Assembly (NCBI RefSeq): GCF_017792385.1
Contig: NZ_CP051230.1
Coordinates: 3,658,001 to 3,722,000 of the forward strand
Length of the DNA: 64,000 bases
Reading direction: 5' to 3'
Source of the DNA: Hyphomonas sp.
GTDB lineage: Bacteria; Pseudomonadota; Alphaproteobacteria; Caulobacterales; Hyphomonadaceae
Shown: in pieces, positions 34,462 through 41,862 of the stretch
How positions within the stretch are numbered: position 1 is the first letter of the stretch
Layout: each line of letters begins with the position of its first letter
The notes under the pieces: model-generated
What the model was told of the DNA's origin: nothing
What the model saw: only the letters and a program-made list of their open reading frames with translations
Database searches by the model: none
Translations under genes and position numbers: made by a program

Positions 34462-34481
34462 TTCATTGCAATTGCGATGAA
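34462..34481. promoter_or_regulatory. 20-base near-perfect palindrome upstream of chvI
   Basis: TTCATTGCAA is followed directly by TTGCGATGAA, complementary at nine of ten positions. It lies 98 bases before the chvI ATG in a 184-base gap that contains no other recognisable gene. It could be an operator for ChvI or another dimeric regulator. Confidence 0.5.
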
Positions 34482-34579
34482 GGAGGGCTTTTGCCGTGAC
34501 GCGAACCATGTTTGAACACCGTATGACAAGGCGGCCGGATCCCGTGCACGGATATGCTGTGGCTGAAAAGGATAGAGCG

Positions 34580-35272
34580 ATGACGACTTTGGCACTGGTG
34601 GATGATGACGAGAACATCGTGGCGTCCCTGAAGATCTTCTTCGAGGCTGAAGGCTACAATGTGCGCACCTATCATGATGGTGAAGCCGCCCTGCCCGCCC
34701 TGACCGAAACCCCGCCGGACATTGCCATCCTGGATGTGAAGATGCCCCGGATGGACGGCATGGAATTGCTGCGCCGGTTGCGCCAGACATCGGAACTGCC
34801 GGTCATCTTCCTGACGTCCAAGGACGAAGAGATCGACGAAGTCATCGGCTTCAATATCGGCGCGGATGATTTCGTGCGGAAACCCTGTTCCAATCGCCTG
34901 CTGGCGGAACGCGTCAAGGCCGTGCTGCGCCGCGCCCGTGGCGGCGCCTCCGGGACAGAGGAAGGCGACCAGAAGCCGATCGTGCGCGGCAAGCTGACGC
35001 TCGACCCGAACCGCCATGCCTGCACCTGGGATGGCCATCCGGTCAGGCTGACCGTGACCGAATTCCTGATCCTGCAGGCCTTGGCGCAACGCCCTGGCTA
35101 TGTGAAGAGCCGCGACCAGCTGATGGACGCCGCCTATGACGACCAGATCTATGTCGACGATCGCACCATCGACAGCCACATCAAGCGGCTTCGCAAGAAG
35201 TTCCGCGAAGTGACGGATGAATTCGACGCAATCGAGACGCTGTATGGTGTCGGCTATCGCTACACCGAATAG
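34580..35272 (+). CDS. chvI: ChvI-type response regulator
   Basis: OmpR/PhoB-class regulator (230 aa) of the ChvG-ChvI envelope/acid stress system. The receiver has ALVDDDENI and the phosphorylation Asp in IAILDVKMPRMDG, with Thr and Lys in FLTSKDEE and VRKPCSNRLL. The C-terminal winged helix contains LTVTEFLILQALAQRPGYVKSRDQL and VDDRTIDSHIKRLRKKFRE. ATG 34580 was chosen, with AAAGGA upstream. The kinase gene chvG is not next to it but 1.6 kb downstream, after three other genes. Confidence 0.92.
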   Translation: MTTLALVDDDENIVASLKIFFEAEGYNVRTYHDGEAALPALTETPPDIAILDVKMPRMDGMELLRRLRQTSELPVIFLTSKDEEIDEVIGFNIGADDFVRKPCSNRLLAERVKAVLRRARGGASGTEEGDQKPIVRGKLTLDPNRHACTWDGHPVRLTVTEFLILQALAQRPGYVKSRDQLMDAAYDDQIYVDDRTIDSHIKRLRKKFREVTDEFDAIETLYGVGYRYTE

Positions 35273-35864
35273 ACAACACGTCACGGAAATCTATGTCGGC
35301 GGGGCGGCCGATACAAAAACCCGCCTCGTCGCCACCTATGCAGAGGAACGCCAGCGCCGGTTCGCGCAGGATGCGTTTCGCGACGCCCGGTATTTTCCGC
35401 ATTACGCACCACGCCGCATTCTGCGTCTCGCCCGCCAGCGGGCAGACATGGGGCACCTGATCGTGCTGACCGGGCACAGCTGGGGTGGGGATACGGCGCT
35501 GCGTGTATTGCGGGCGCTGCATCCGCGCCCGGTCGATCTACTTGTCTGTGTGGACCCGGTGCCGAAATCACGCCTCAACCCGCCTCCGGCGCCAAGAAAT
35601 GCCGCGCGGATCATCCATGTCGATGCCCGGCCGCGCCTGCCCAACCGGTCGGACCGGATCAAGGATATGGGCCAATGGGTTGGCGGCACGCTGCACCGGC
35701 GCCTGTCCGGGGCCGATATGCGGATCATTGTGGACCTCAATCATTTCGCCTTCGCCCAGATGATGCACATGCCCGGCGAGGACGGCGTGTCCGCGGCGGA
35801 TCTCATCGACCGGATCGGACAGGTCAGGCCAGGCCCAGCCGCCAGGACCAGTTTGGCAGGCTGA
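35244..35864 (+). CDS. putative alpha/beta-hydrolase
   Basis: About 206 residues. The segment HLIVLTGHSWGGDTALRVLRAL is a nucleophile elbow (GxSxG) of the alpha/beta-hydrolase fold, followed by a strand with VDLLVCVDPVPKS holding a possible acidic residue, and a late NHFAFAQMMH with a possible catalytic His. A specific substrate is not evident. The likely ATG lies inside the chvI 3' end (29-base overlap), so translation may be coupled. The 3' end overlaps the next gene, which runs the opposite way, by 41 bases. Confidence 0.65.
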   Translation: MVSAIATPNRQHVTEIYVGGAADTKTRLVATYAEERQRRFAQDAFRDARYFPHYAPRRILRLARQRADMGHLIVLTGHSWGGDTALRVLRALHPRPVDLLVCVDPVPKSRLNPPPAPRNAARIIHVDARPRLPNRSDRIKDMGQWVGGTLHRRLSGADMRIIVDLNHFAFAQMMHMPGEDGVSAADLIDRIGQVRPGPAARTSLAG

Positions 35865-36303
35865 GGACGAGCAGGATGAACCCGAGCCCGACCAGGAAGC
35901 TGAGCGGTGAATACACCCGGCGATTGAGCGTCAGGAAGGGCAATTCGGGAGTCGCGCGCTCGAAGGCCGGGAGCACACCGATGATGCCGCGCCCCAGAAA
36001 TGCGATACCGGCGGCAAACCCCATCAGGGCCATCAGCACCTTTCGCGGAAAATCCGGCAGAGGCAGCGTGAAATATCCGCCCAGCCAGGCCGCCAGAACC
36101 GCCGCAGCAAACAGCCAGAAGGCGTTCAGCAGGCAGGACCGCAGGGACGGCATCCGGGTGATGCCCCGCCGGCCGATCACGGCCCGCGCCAGCGCCTGTT
36201 CATTGGCACAGGGAAAATGGCTGCCAAACGCCCAGAGCGTGTACAATCCGCCCACGATCACGAGGACGCTTACCAGGATGGGAGATATGATCTGCGCAAT
36301 CAT
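35824..36303 (-). CDS. DUF3995 membrane protein
   Basis: A 159-residue protein with four hydrophobic segments. The DUF3995 signature VYSPLSFLVGLGF lies near the C terminus and GRRGITRMPS in the first loop. No function is established. The ATG at 36303 starts with a membrane helix (IAQIISPILVSVLVIVGGLYTLWAF). It is the only minus-strand gene between chvI and chvG and overlaps the hydrolase gene tail to tail. Confidence 0.8.
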   Translation of the reverse strand: MIAQIISPILVSVLVIVGGLYTLWAFGSHFPCANEQALARAVIGRRGITRMPSLRSCLLNAFWLFAAAVLAAWLGGYFTLPLPDFPRKVLMALMGFAAGIAFLGRGIIGVLPAFERATPELPFLTLNRRVYSPLSFLVGLGFILLVLSLPNWSWRLGLA

Positions 36304-36412
36304 GACTTCACTCCGGCAGCCGGGCGGCCAGCGAAAATGCACCGCCCACTTGCTGTTTTCGCCATCATTCAATAGCCAGACACAAGACTAGCACAAGGAA
36401 TAGGAAAACTTC

Positions 36413-36877
36413 ATGGCAGATCCGGAAAACACGCTGCTTCTCGAAACCTCGAAGGGGTCGGTCACGATCGAACTGCGCCCGGACCTGGCGCCGGGACATG
36501 TCGACCGCATCAAGGAACTCGCCCGCGAAGGGTTTTATGACGGCATCGTCTTCCATCGCGTGATTGACGGCTTCATGGCGCAGGTCGGCTGCCCGCAGGG
36601 TACCGGCATGGGCGGCTCGTCCAAGCCGGACCTGAAGGCCGAGTTCAATGCCGAACCGCACGTGCGCGGCACCTGCTCGATGGCCCGCACTTCGGCGCCG
36701 CACTCGGCCAACAGCCAGTTCTTCATCTGTTTCGACGATGCCCGCTTCCTCGACCGGCAATACACGGTCTGGGGCCAGGTGACCGAGGGCATGGATGTGG
36801 TGGACCAGCTGGCCAAGGGAGAACCGCCGCGCAATCCCGACCGCATTGTCAGCATGAAAGTGGCTGCCGACGCCTGA
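36413..36877 (+). CDS. ppiB: peptidyl-prolyl cis-trans isomerase, cyclophilin type
   Basis: Cytoplasmic cyclophilin (154 aa, no signal peptide) that speeds proline isomerisation during folding. Active-site motifs are FYDGIVFHRVIDGFMAQVG (catalytic Arg in FHRV), the QGTGMGGSS loop and ANSQFFICF with YTVWGQV. The length is normal for PpiB. AGGAATAGGAAA precedes the ATG. The chvG gene starts 24 bases downstream, so the two may be cotranscribed. Confidence 0.93.
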   Translation: MADPENTLLLETSKGSVTIELRPDLAPGHVDRIKELAREGFYDGIVFHRVIDGFMAQVGCPQGTGMGGSSKPDLKAEFNAEPHVRGTCSMARTSAPHSANSQFFICFDDARFLDRQYTVWGQVTEGMDVVDQLAKGEPPRNPDRIVSMKVAADA

Positions 36878-36901
36878 TCGGCGGCACATAGCCAGGCCAG
36901 C

Positions 36902-38506
36902 ATGTCAGACCACAAGATCAGGCGAAAAGCATTCACGCGGCACGGGTCGAAGATATTCGGCTCGCGCATCGCCCGACTGATCTTTGCGTCCAACCTTGCC
37001 GGCCTGGCCATTCTCATCATCGGCGCCATGGTCCTGAACGAGATGCGCGCCGGTTTTGTGGTCTCAAAGAAGCAGGACCTTGTTGCACAGGCCCAGATCT
37101 TCACCAGCCTTCTGGGCGATGATGCGACAACGCCCGAGCCACGCCTGGACGAGGAAGCCGCGCGCCAGACCATTGTCCGCCTGAACCTGCCGGAACGTGT
37201 GCGCGCCCGCATCTATCTTCCCGATGGCGACCTGGTCGGCGACAGCTTCTATCTGTCGGAACGCGTCGACATTGACGCCCTGCCGCCCCTGCAGGAACCG
37301 AGCAGCTTTGCCCGCCTCGGCGCGAGCCTGTCGGAATGGGCCAGCCGGACCCTTGGCCCCATCATGCCGCGGCGCAGTTCCGACGCGTTGGTGGCCCAGA
37401 GCTTCGAGGAAGAGTTCGAAATTGCCGTACGCGGACAGGAAGCGGCCAGCCAGCGCTTCTCCGACCGCGGGCAGCGAGTCATATCGGTCTCCATGCCGGT
37501 GCAGCGGGTTTCCGCAGTTGTCGGCGTTCTGACCCTCGAATCGAACGATATCGACGAGATCATCCGCGCAGAGCGGGCCGCGCTGGTTCCCTTCATCGGC
37601 GTTGCCGTCCTGGTGGCTTTTGTCACCTCGGTACTCCTGACCCTTGGCATCGCCCGCCCGTTGCGGCGCCTGTCCGTTGCGGCAGACAGGATACGCGCCG
37701 GCACATCCGACCGGCTGGACATTCCGGCACTGACCCATCGCAAGGACGAGATCGGCGACCTGGCCGTCTCCATGCAGAGCATGACCGAAGCCCTGCTGGA
37801 CCGCATCCAGGCAAATGAACAATTCGCGGCAGATGTCGCGCACGAACTGAAGAACCCCCTGACCTCCATCCGCTCAGCCGTCGAAACTGCAGAGCGGGTA
37901 CAGAATGATCCCGTCGCCAGCAACCGGCTGCGCGAGCTGATCGCACAGGACGTCAAGCGGCTGGACCGTCTCATCACGGACATTTCGAATGCGTCCCGTC
38001 TGGAAGCGGAAATGACGCGCGTGCCAACCGAACAGATGGACATTGCCAGCTTCGTCAGCGATGTGGTGCAGACCTATGAGGCCTTCAGCCGGGAAGAGGG
38101 CGCGGTACAGGTCGGGTTTCGCGACGACACTATGGGCGCGCGGCTTCTGGTACGCGGCCGCGATGGCCCGCTCGGCCAGGTGGTCCGGAACCTGATAGAC
38201 AATGCGCGTTCCTTCTCGCCTCAGGGGGGACGGGTGGACGTGATCATCGACCAGTCAAATGACGGACCGCAGACCATCGCCCGTATCATGGTGGAGGATC
38301 ACGGACCCGGCATCCCGGAAGACAAGCTGGAAAAGATCTTCAGCCGCTTCTACACGGATCGCCCGTCCGGGACGGCCTTTGGAAACAATTCCGGACTGGG
38401 ATTGTCCATCGTGCAACAGATCGTCAGCACGCATCGGGGGAAAGTCTGGGCGGAAAATCGCGCAGAAGGGGGTGCGCGCTTCATTGTGGACCTTCCCGCG
38501 ATCTAA
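36902..38506 (+). CDS. chvG: ChvG/ExoS-type sensor histidine kinase
   Basis: Membrane histidine kinase (534 aa) partner of ChvI. Two membrane helices (about residues 25-45 and 228-250) bracket a periplasmic sensor domain containing RARIYLPDGDLVGDSFYL, characteristic of ChvG/ExoS. A HAMP linker leads to the H-box FAADVAHELKNPLTSIRSAVE, then NLIDNARSFSP (N box), DHGPGIPEDKLEKIF and NSGLGLSIVQQI (G boxes). All phosphotransfer residues are present. In many Rhizobiales chvG follows chvI directly and precedes hprK; neither holds here. Confidence 0.92.
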   Translation: MSDHKIRRKAFTRHGSKIFGSRIARLIFASNLAGLAILIIGAMVLNEMRAGFVVSKKQDLVAQAQIFTSLLGDDATTPEPRLDEEAARQTIVRLNLPERVRARIYLPDGDLVGDSFYLSERVDIDALPPLQEPSSFARLGASLSEWASRTLGPIMPRRSSDALVAQSFEEEFEIAVRGQEAASQRFSDRGQRVISVSMPVQRVSAVVGVLTLESNDIDEIIRAERAALVPFIGVAVLVAFVTSVLLTLGIARPLRRLSVAADRIRAGTSDRLDIPALTHRKDEIGDLAVSMQSMTEALLDRIQANEQFAADVAHELKNPLTSIRSAVETAERVQNDPVASNRLRELIAQDVKRLDRLITDISNASRLEAEMTRVPTEQMDIASFVSDVVQTYEAFSREEGAVQVGFRDDTMGARLLVRGRDGPLGQVVRNLIDNARSFSPQGGRVDVIIDQSNDGPQTIARIMVEDHGPGIPEDKLEKIFSRFYTDRPSGTAFGNNSGLGLSIVQQIVSTHRGKVWAENRAEGGARFIVDLPAI

Positions 38507-38619
38507 CGGAACAGATTTGCTTTCTGCAATATACATTTCAGATGCCGCACATATGACCAAACATCCAACATGTGCTCATCTGCATAAAAATGTAGTCATC
38601 TGCAGCTAATACTGCGTTG

Positions 38620-38628
38620 TGGTATAAT
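38620..38628 (+). promoter_or_regulatory. extended -10 promoter for the arylsulfotransferase gene
   Basis: TGGTATAAT (38620-38628) is an extended -10 element in an AT-rich 190-base gap after chvG. No good -35 is present, as allowed for extended -10 promoters. TCATCTGCA occurs twice upstream at 38577-38585 and 38597-38605, about two helical turns apart, a possible activator site. Confidence 0.5.
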
Positions 38629-38645
38629 AATTGTTTGTAGCGGTA

Positions 38646-38666
38646 CTGGACGGACCTATAGTCCAG
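38646..38666. promoter_or_regulatory. inverted repeat in the arylsulfotransferase leader
   Basis: CTGGAC (38646-38651) and GTCCAG (38661-38666) are exact complements with a nine-base spacer, just downstream of the predicted transcription start. It may be an operator or a leader hairpin. Confidence 0.4.
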
Positions 38667-38696
38667 CGGTGTGGTGTGACTTCAACAAGGCAAAAC

Positions 38697-39968
38697 ATGA
38701 TCAAACTGTCTGAGAAGCAAATCTTCCAGCTGTCCGCCCTGCTGCTTGCGGGTGGGGCGATCCTGACATTGGGCATCGCCGTGGGCGAAAGTCACACCTG
38801 GCGCACGGGCTATGGCAAGGAGATCAAGACCGTCTTCTCGACCCTCGCCACTTATGGCGAAGTCATTCCGGAGGGCCGCCGCCACATGCCGCCGGACGGC
38901 GCCGTGCGGAAACGCACTCATGTTCACGCGCCCGAAAAGACCGTCGGATCGGGATATTATGCCATATCCGGCTATAGCGAGGATTTTGACGGCTTTGCCG
39001 TCTGGGTGCTGGATTCCGACGGCAATCTGCTGAATGCACGCAATGTTGACGGGAACCGCCTGAAGAATTCCGGGAACGCGAAATCGCAGGGCCCGCACGG
39101 CATGGAGATGCTGCCGGACGGCTCCGTTATCATCACCTATGACCAATTGGGCTTCATGGCGCGACTGGACGCATGTGGTGAGCCGATCTGGATTCAGGAT
39201 GGCTTCTACCATCACTCCCTCGCGCCGGCAGAAGATGGAGGCATCTGGACCTGGTATGGCGAAGGATCATCCGTTGTCGAATACCAGTACATGGTGAAAT
39301 TCGATCCCGAAACGGGCAAGGAAACCAAGCGTATAGGCCTGATCGAGGACGTGATCCGCACGTCGAAGGAAAATGCCAGCTATTTTGCCTACTGGCAGGA
39401 TGCGGATTTCCGGACCTTCGAGGAAGGTCCGCATGACGTGTTCCACCCGAACGATCTGGAAGAGCTGACCTCGGACAAGGCCGACGCATTTCCGATGTTC
39501 GAGACCGGCGACCTGCTGATCTCGCTGAGGACCCTCAGCATGGTTGCCGTGCTGGGTCAGGACGGCACCGTGAAATGGGCCCGGTTCGGCCCCTGGCTGA
39601 AACAGCACGATCCGGATTTTCATCCGGATGGCACGATCACGATCTACAACAATGCTTTCCGCCGCGATCATTCCGAGATTCTCGCCATCGATCCGGCTAC
39701 CGGCGAGATATCACCCTATCTGAACCGTCAGGACTTCCCGTTCAAATCGGAGTTCCGCGGCAAGCATGAGCACCTGCCCAATGGCAACATGCTGCTGACC
39801 ATTCCCGAGCAGGGCCAGATCTTCGAACTGACCCGTGATGGCGACGTAGTTCTGGAAATCAACAATGTCCTGGCCAAAGACCCTCAATGGAATGAGGATG
39901 TCGCCAATGCAAAATGGTATCCGGACGATTTCCTGACGGAAATTCCGACCTGTGCTGCAACCGAATAG
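38697..39968 (+). CDS. arylsulfotransferase-like protein (ASST family)
   Basis: A 423-residue protein with an N-terminal membrane or signal segment (IFQLSALLLAGGAILTLGIAVG) and a beta-propeller of Arylsulfotransferase type. Propeller blades carry repeated His-containing signatures: GPHGMEMLPDGSVIITY, HHSLAPAEDGGIW, EGPHDVFHPNDLEEL, QHDPDFHPDGTITIYNN and HEHLPNGNMLLT. Known ASST enzymes use a sulfated His to move sulfate between phenols without PAPS. Whether this copy is a transferase is unproved. ATG 38697 was chosen for the membrane segment. It is convergent with a PAPS-type sulfotransferase gene. Confidence 0.82.
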   Translation: MIKLSEKQIFQLSALLLAGGAILTLGIAVGESHTWRTGYGKEIKTVFSTLATYGEVIPEGRRHMPPDGAVRKRTHVHAPEKTVGSGYYAISGYSEDFDGFAVWVLDSDGNLLNARNVDGNRLKNSGNAKSQGPHGMEMLPDGSVIITYDQLGFMARLDACGEPIWIQDGFYHHSLAPAEDGGIWTWYGEGSSVVEYQYMVKFDPETGKETKRIGLIEDVIRTSKENASYFAYWQDADFRTFEEGPHDVFHPNDLEELTSDKADAFPMFETGDLLISLRTLSMVAVLGQDGTVKWARFGPWLKQHDPDFHPDGTITIYNNAFRRDHSEILAIDPATGEISPYLNRQDFPFKSEFRGKHEHLPNGNMLLTIPEQGQIFELTRDGDVVLEINNVLAKDPQWNEDVANAKWYPDDFLTEIPTCAATE

Positions 39969-39972
39969 GTCC

Positions 39973-39992
39973 CGACTGGTCCCGACCAGTTG
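39973..39992. terminator. short hairpin between convergent sulfotransferase genes
   Basis: CGACTGGT / ACCAGTTG (39973-39980 and 39985-39992, one G-T pair) with a four-base loop fills the 28-base gap. No T run is present, so the terminator role is tentative. Confidence 0.35.
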
Positions 39993-39996
39993 ATGG

Positions 39997-41451
39997 TCAG
40001 CCTTCTCCCTGCCCTGATCTCAGCGCGTCGTAGAGCCGGTTCGCCTGCGCCAGAAGTGCTGGATCAAACACCGTCTCGTCAGTGATATCCTCTGCCTGGC
40101 GGAAGAACGCCGAGAAATCCGCCGCCGGATCATGCGGGATGTCGTGCCGCTGCAGTACGGCCTTCATCACGGCGTCAGGCGAGACGCGCAAATCGTCCTG
40201 CAACACAAGGTCAACTGTTCCTGCATTGCGCTGCACTTCCTCGAAGGCGCATATCCAGTAATGCAGCCAATAGTCCGGACTGTCCGGGTCATACCGCTCC
40301 GGATCAAATCCCGGGAACCGTATCGGCTTGTGCGCAAGGCCGAATTCGTAATGGCCGATGTCGCGCATGTAGCGTTCGACGAATCGGTCTTCCGTTTGCT
40401 GGCGAACGAAATTGCGGTGCTGACGCAGCAGGGAGGCCGCATGGGGCGCCGGTCGTCTCAGCGGCACGAGGATCACGCTGTCAGGAAACATGTCCTTCAA
40501 CAGCGGCAAGCGCGCAATGTTTGCATTGTTCTTCGAGACATAGACACGGGCATGTCCGCCCCGCACGGCCACGATCTTCTCATAGGCCTTGCCCAGATTG
40601 CGGGCCTGTTTCGCGGTCCGGTCGCCAGCGCCCCACAGGGCGATTCCGGCATCCGTGTACTTGCCGGGCCACCACAGCTTCCAATAGACCTCGTCGAAGG
40701 CTTCCGGGCTGTCGAGATCGATTTCCATGCCATCCCCATGTGCCCGCTCATGCCGCTCCGTCTTGCGGGCCATGACGCCGGAAACGCCGTTCCAGACCAC
40801 GGGCGCCGTGATGAAGGGCATGTCACGATAGGTGTTGGTGGCAATCCCGTCCTGGCTGTAGATCGCATTCAGACAGGCAGTTGTGCCACCCCGCGCAAGG
40901 GATGTGATGAAAACATGCTGCACCGTTCCCGGCTTGCGACCAAACAGTCGGTGCATGGCATTGTCGAAGGTAAACAGGACTTTCTGAATGGAGGGCACGA
41001 ATGCAACCATGTGCACGATCTGCTCAGCCTGCGAGTTGGCCCCGCCCGCCTTTCCGCGTCCACGCAGCTTCGATACAAGCCAGACAAGGGCAAGGGCCAC
41101 AACAGTGGTGACGATCAGGAAAACGGGATCTGACAGGCGCGCAATCGTGGCGGAGGCCGGCACAAAGCCGGAGCGGTCTGCCAGATAGGCCGGAACGGCA
41201 GCGGCGGCCGCACAGCCTGCAAATCTGAGGAACAGGCCAAAAGCGTGGGCAATCAGGCGCAGGCCGGCCTTCTGGACCGCGGCTTCCTTTTCACGTTCGG
41301 ACAGGGTCTTGCTGGTCAGCGCAGCCACGCCTTCGGTGGTGACCCCGATGGCCGCATTCGCTGCCGGCATGATTCTCAGCAGCAGAAACGCGATCGCAAA
41401 GGCAGCGACGCAGCCAATGCTGACGAGAAGAGCCGCTGCGTCGGCGGTCAC
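39997..41451 (-). CDS. membrane-anchored PAPS sulfotransferase-like protein
   Basis: A 484-residue protein with an N-terminal region of three hydrophobic segments (about residues 4-28, 68-92 and 108-128) and a cytosolic sulfotransferase fold. The 5'-phosphosulfate loop is VFITSLARGGTTACLNAIY and the 3'-phosphate region is YVSKNNANIARLPLL with VILVPLRRPAPHAASL. It probably transfers sulfate from PAPS to an unknown acceptor near the membrane. The start is GTG, one base after the stop of the small upstream gene, so they are coupled. Confidence 0.82.
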   Translation of the reverse strand: MTADAAALLVSIGCVAAFAIAFLLLRIMPAANAAIGVTTEGVAALTSKTLSEREKEAAVQKAGLRLIAHAFGLFLRFAGCAAAAAVPAYLADRSGFVPASATIARLSDPVFLIVTTVVALALVWLVSKLRGRGKAGGANSQAEQIVHMVAFVPSIQKVLFTFDNAMHRLFGRKPGTVQHVFITSLARGGTTACLNAIYSQDGIATNTYRDMPFITAPVVWNGVSGVMARKTERHERAHGDGMEIDLDSPEAFDEVYWKLWWPGKYTDAGIALWGAGDRTAKQARNLGKAYEKIVAVRGGHARVYVSKNNANIARLPLLKDMFPDSVILVPLRRPAPHAASLLRQHRNFVRQQTEDRFVERYMRDIGHYEFGLAHKPIRFPGFDPERYDPDSPDYWLHYWICAFEEVQRNAGTVDLVLQDDLRVSPDAVMKAVLQRHDIPHDPAADFSAFFRQAEDITDETVFDPALLAQANRLYDALRSGQGEG

Positions 41452-41452
41452 G

Positions 41453-41647
41453 TCAGTCCTGGTCTTTGCCGCGGCGCATCAGGCGCTTCAGCGGGTACCA
41501 GACAAATCCCACCAGCAACAACACAACGGCTACGCCGATGGCCACAATGATGGCGATCGTGCCCAGTCCCACACCCGGTCCGATATAGGCACTTGCCGGC
41601 AGTGCGACACTCAGCGCCATCAACAGCATCATTCCGTACCTGGTCAT
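41453..41647 (-). CDS. small membrane protein coupled to the sulfotransferase
   Basis: Sixty-four residues: a cleavable signal or first helix (MMLLMALSVALPASA), a glycine-rich stretch YIGPGVGLGTIA, a second helix and a basic tail RLMRRGKDQD. The YIGPGxG motif with a following helix is seen in small proteins beside sulfotransferases and exopolysaccharide genes in marine alphaproteobacteria. Function is unknown. The ATG at 41647 has a GGAGGT-like site before it. It ends one base before the sulfotransferase GTG. Confidence 0.7.
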   Translation of the reverse strand: MTRYGMMLLMALSVALPASAYIGPGVGLGTIAIIVAIGVAVVLLLVGFVWYPLKRLMRRGKDQD

Positions 41648-41797
41648 GCAAGACCTCCCCGATTGTCCGGCGAGACAGCACCAAACGCTGCCTGCTTCAC
41701 CCGTACTTCTACGCATACCGCCTTAAAACACCGGTGAAAAACGTCAATCACAGTCCCCGTGGGCGAGAAACCGGCGGCGACCAATCAACGAGCACGA

Positions 41798-41829
41798 TAA
41801 AAAAGCCGCGCCGAAGAAGGGCGCGGCTT
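41798..41829 (-). terminator. rho-independent terminator of acs
   Basis: On the minus strand AGCCGCGCC (41828-41820) and GGCGCGGCT (41812-41804) pair perfectly around a seven-base loop, followed by six T residues (41804-41799). It lies 34 bases after the acs stop. Confidence 0.9.
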
Positions 41830-41862
41830 CTGAATCGGAAGGACGAAAGCCGTGATTTTGTG

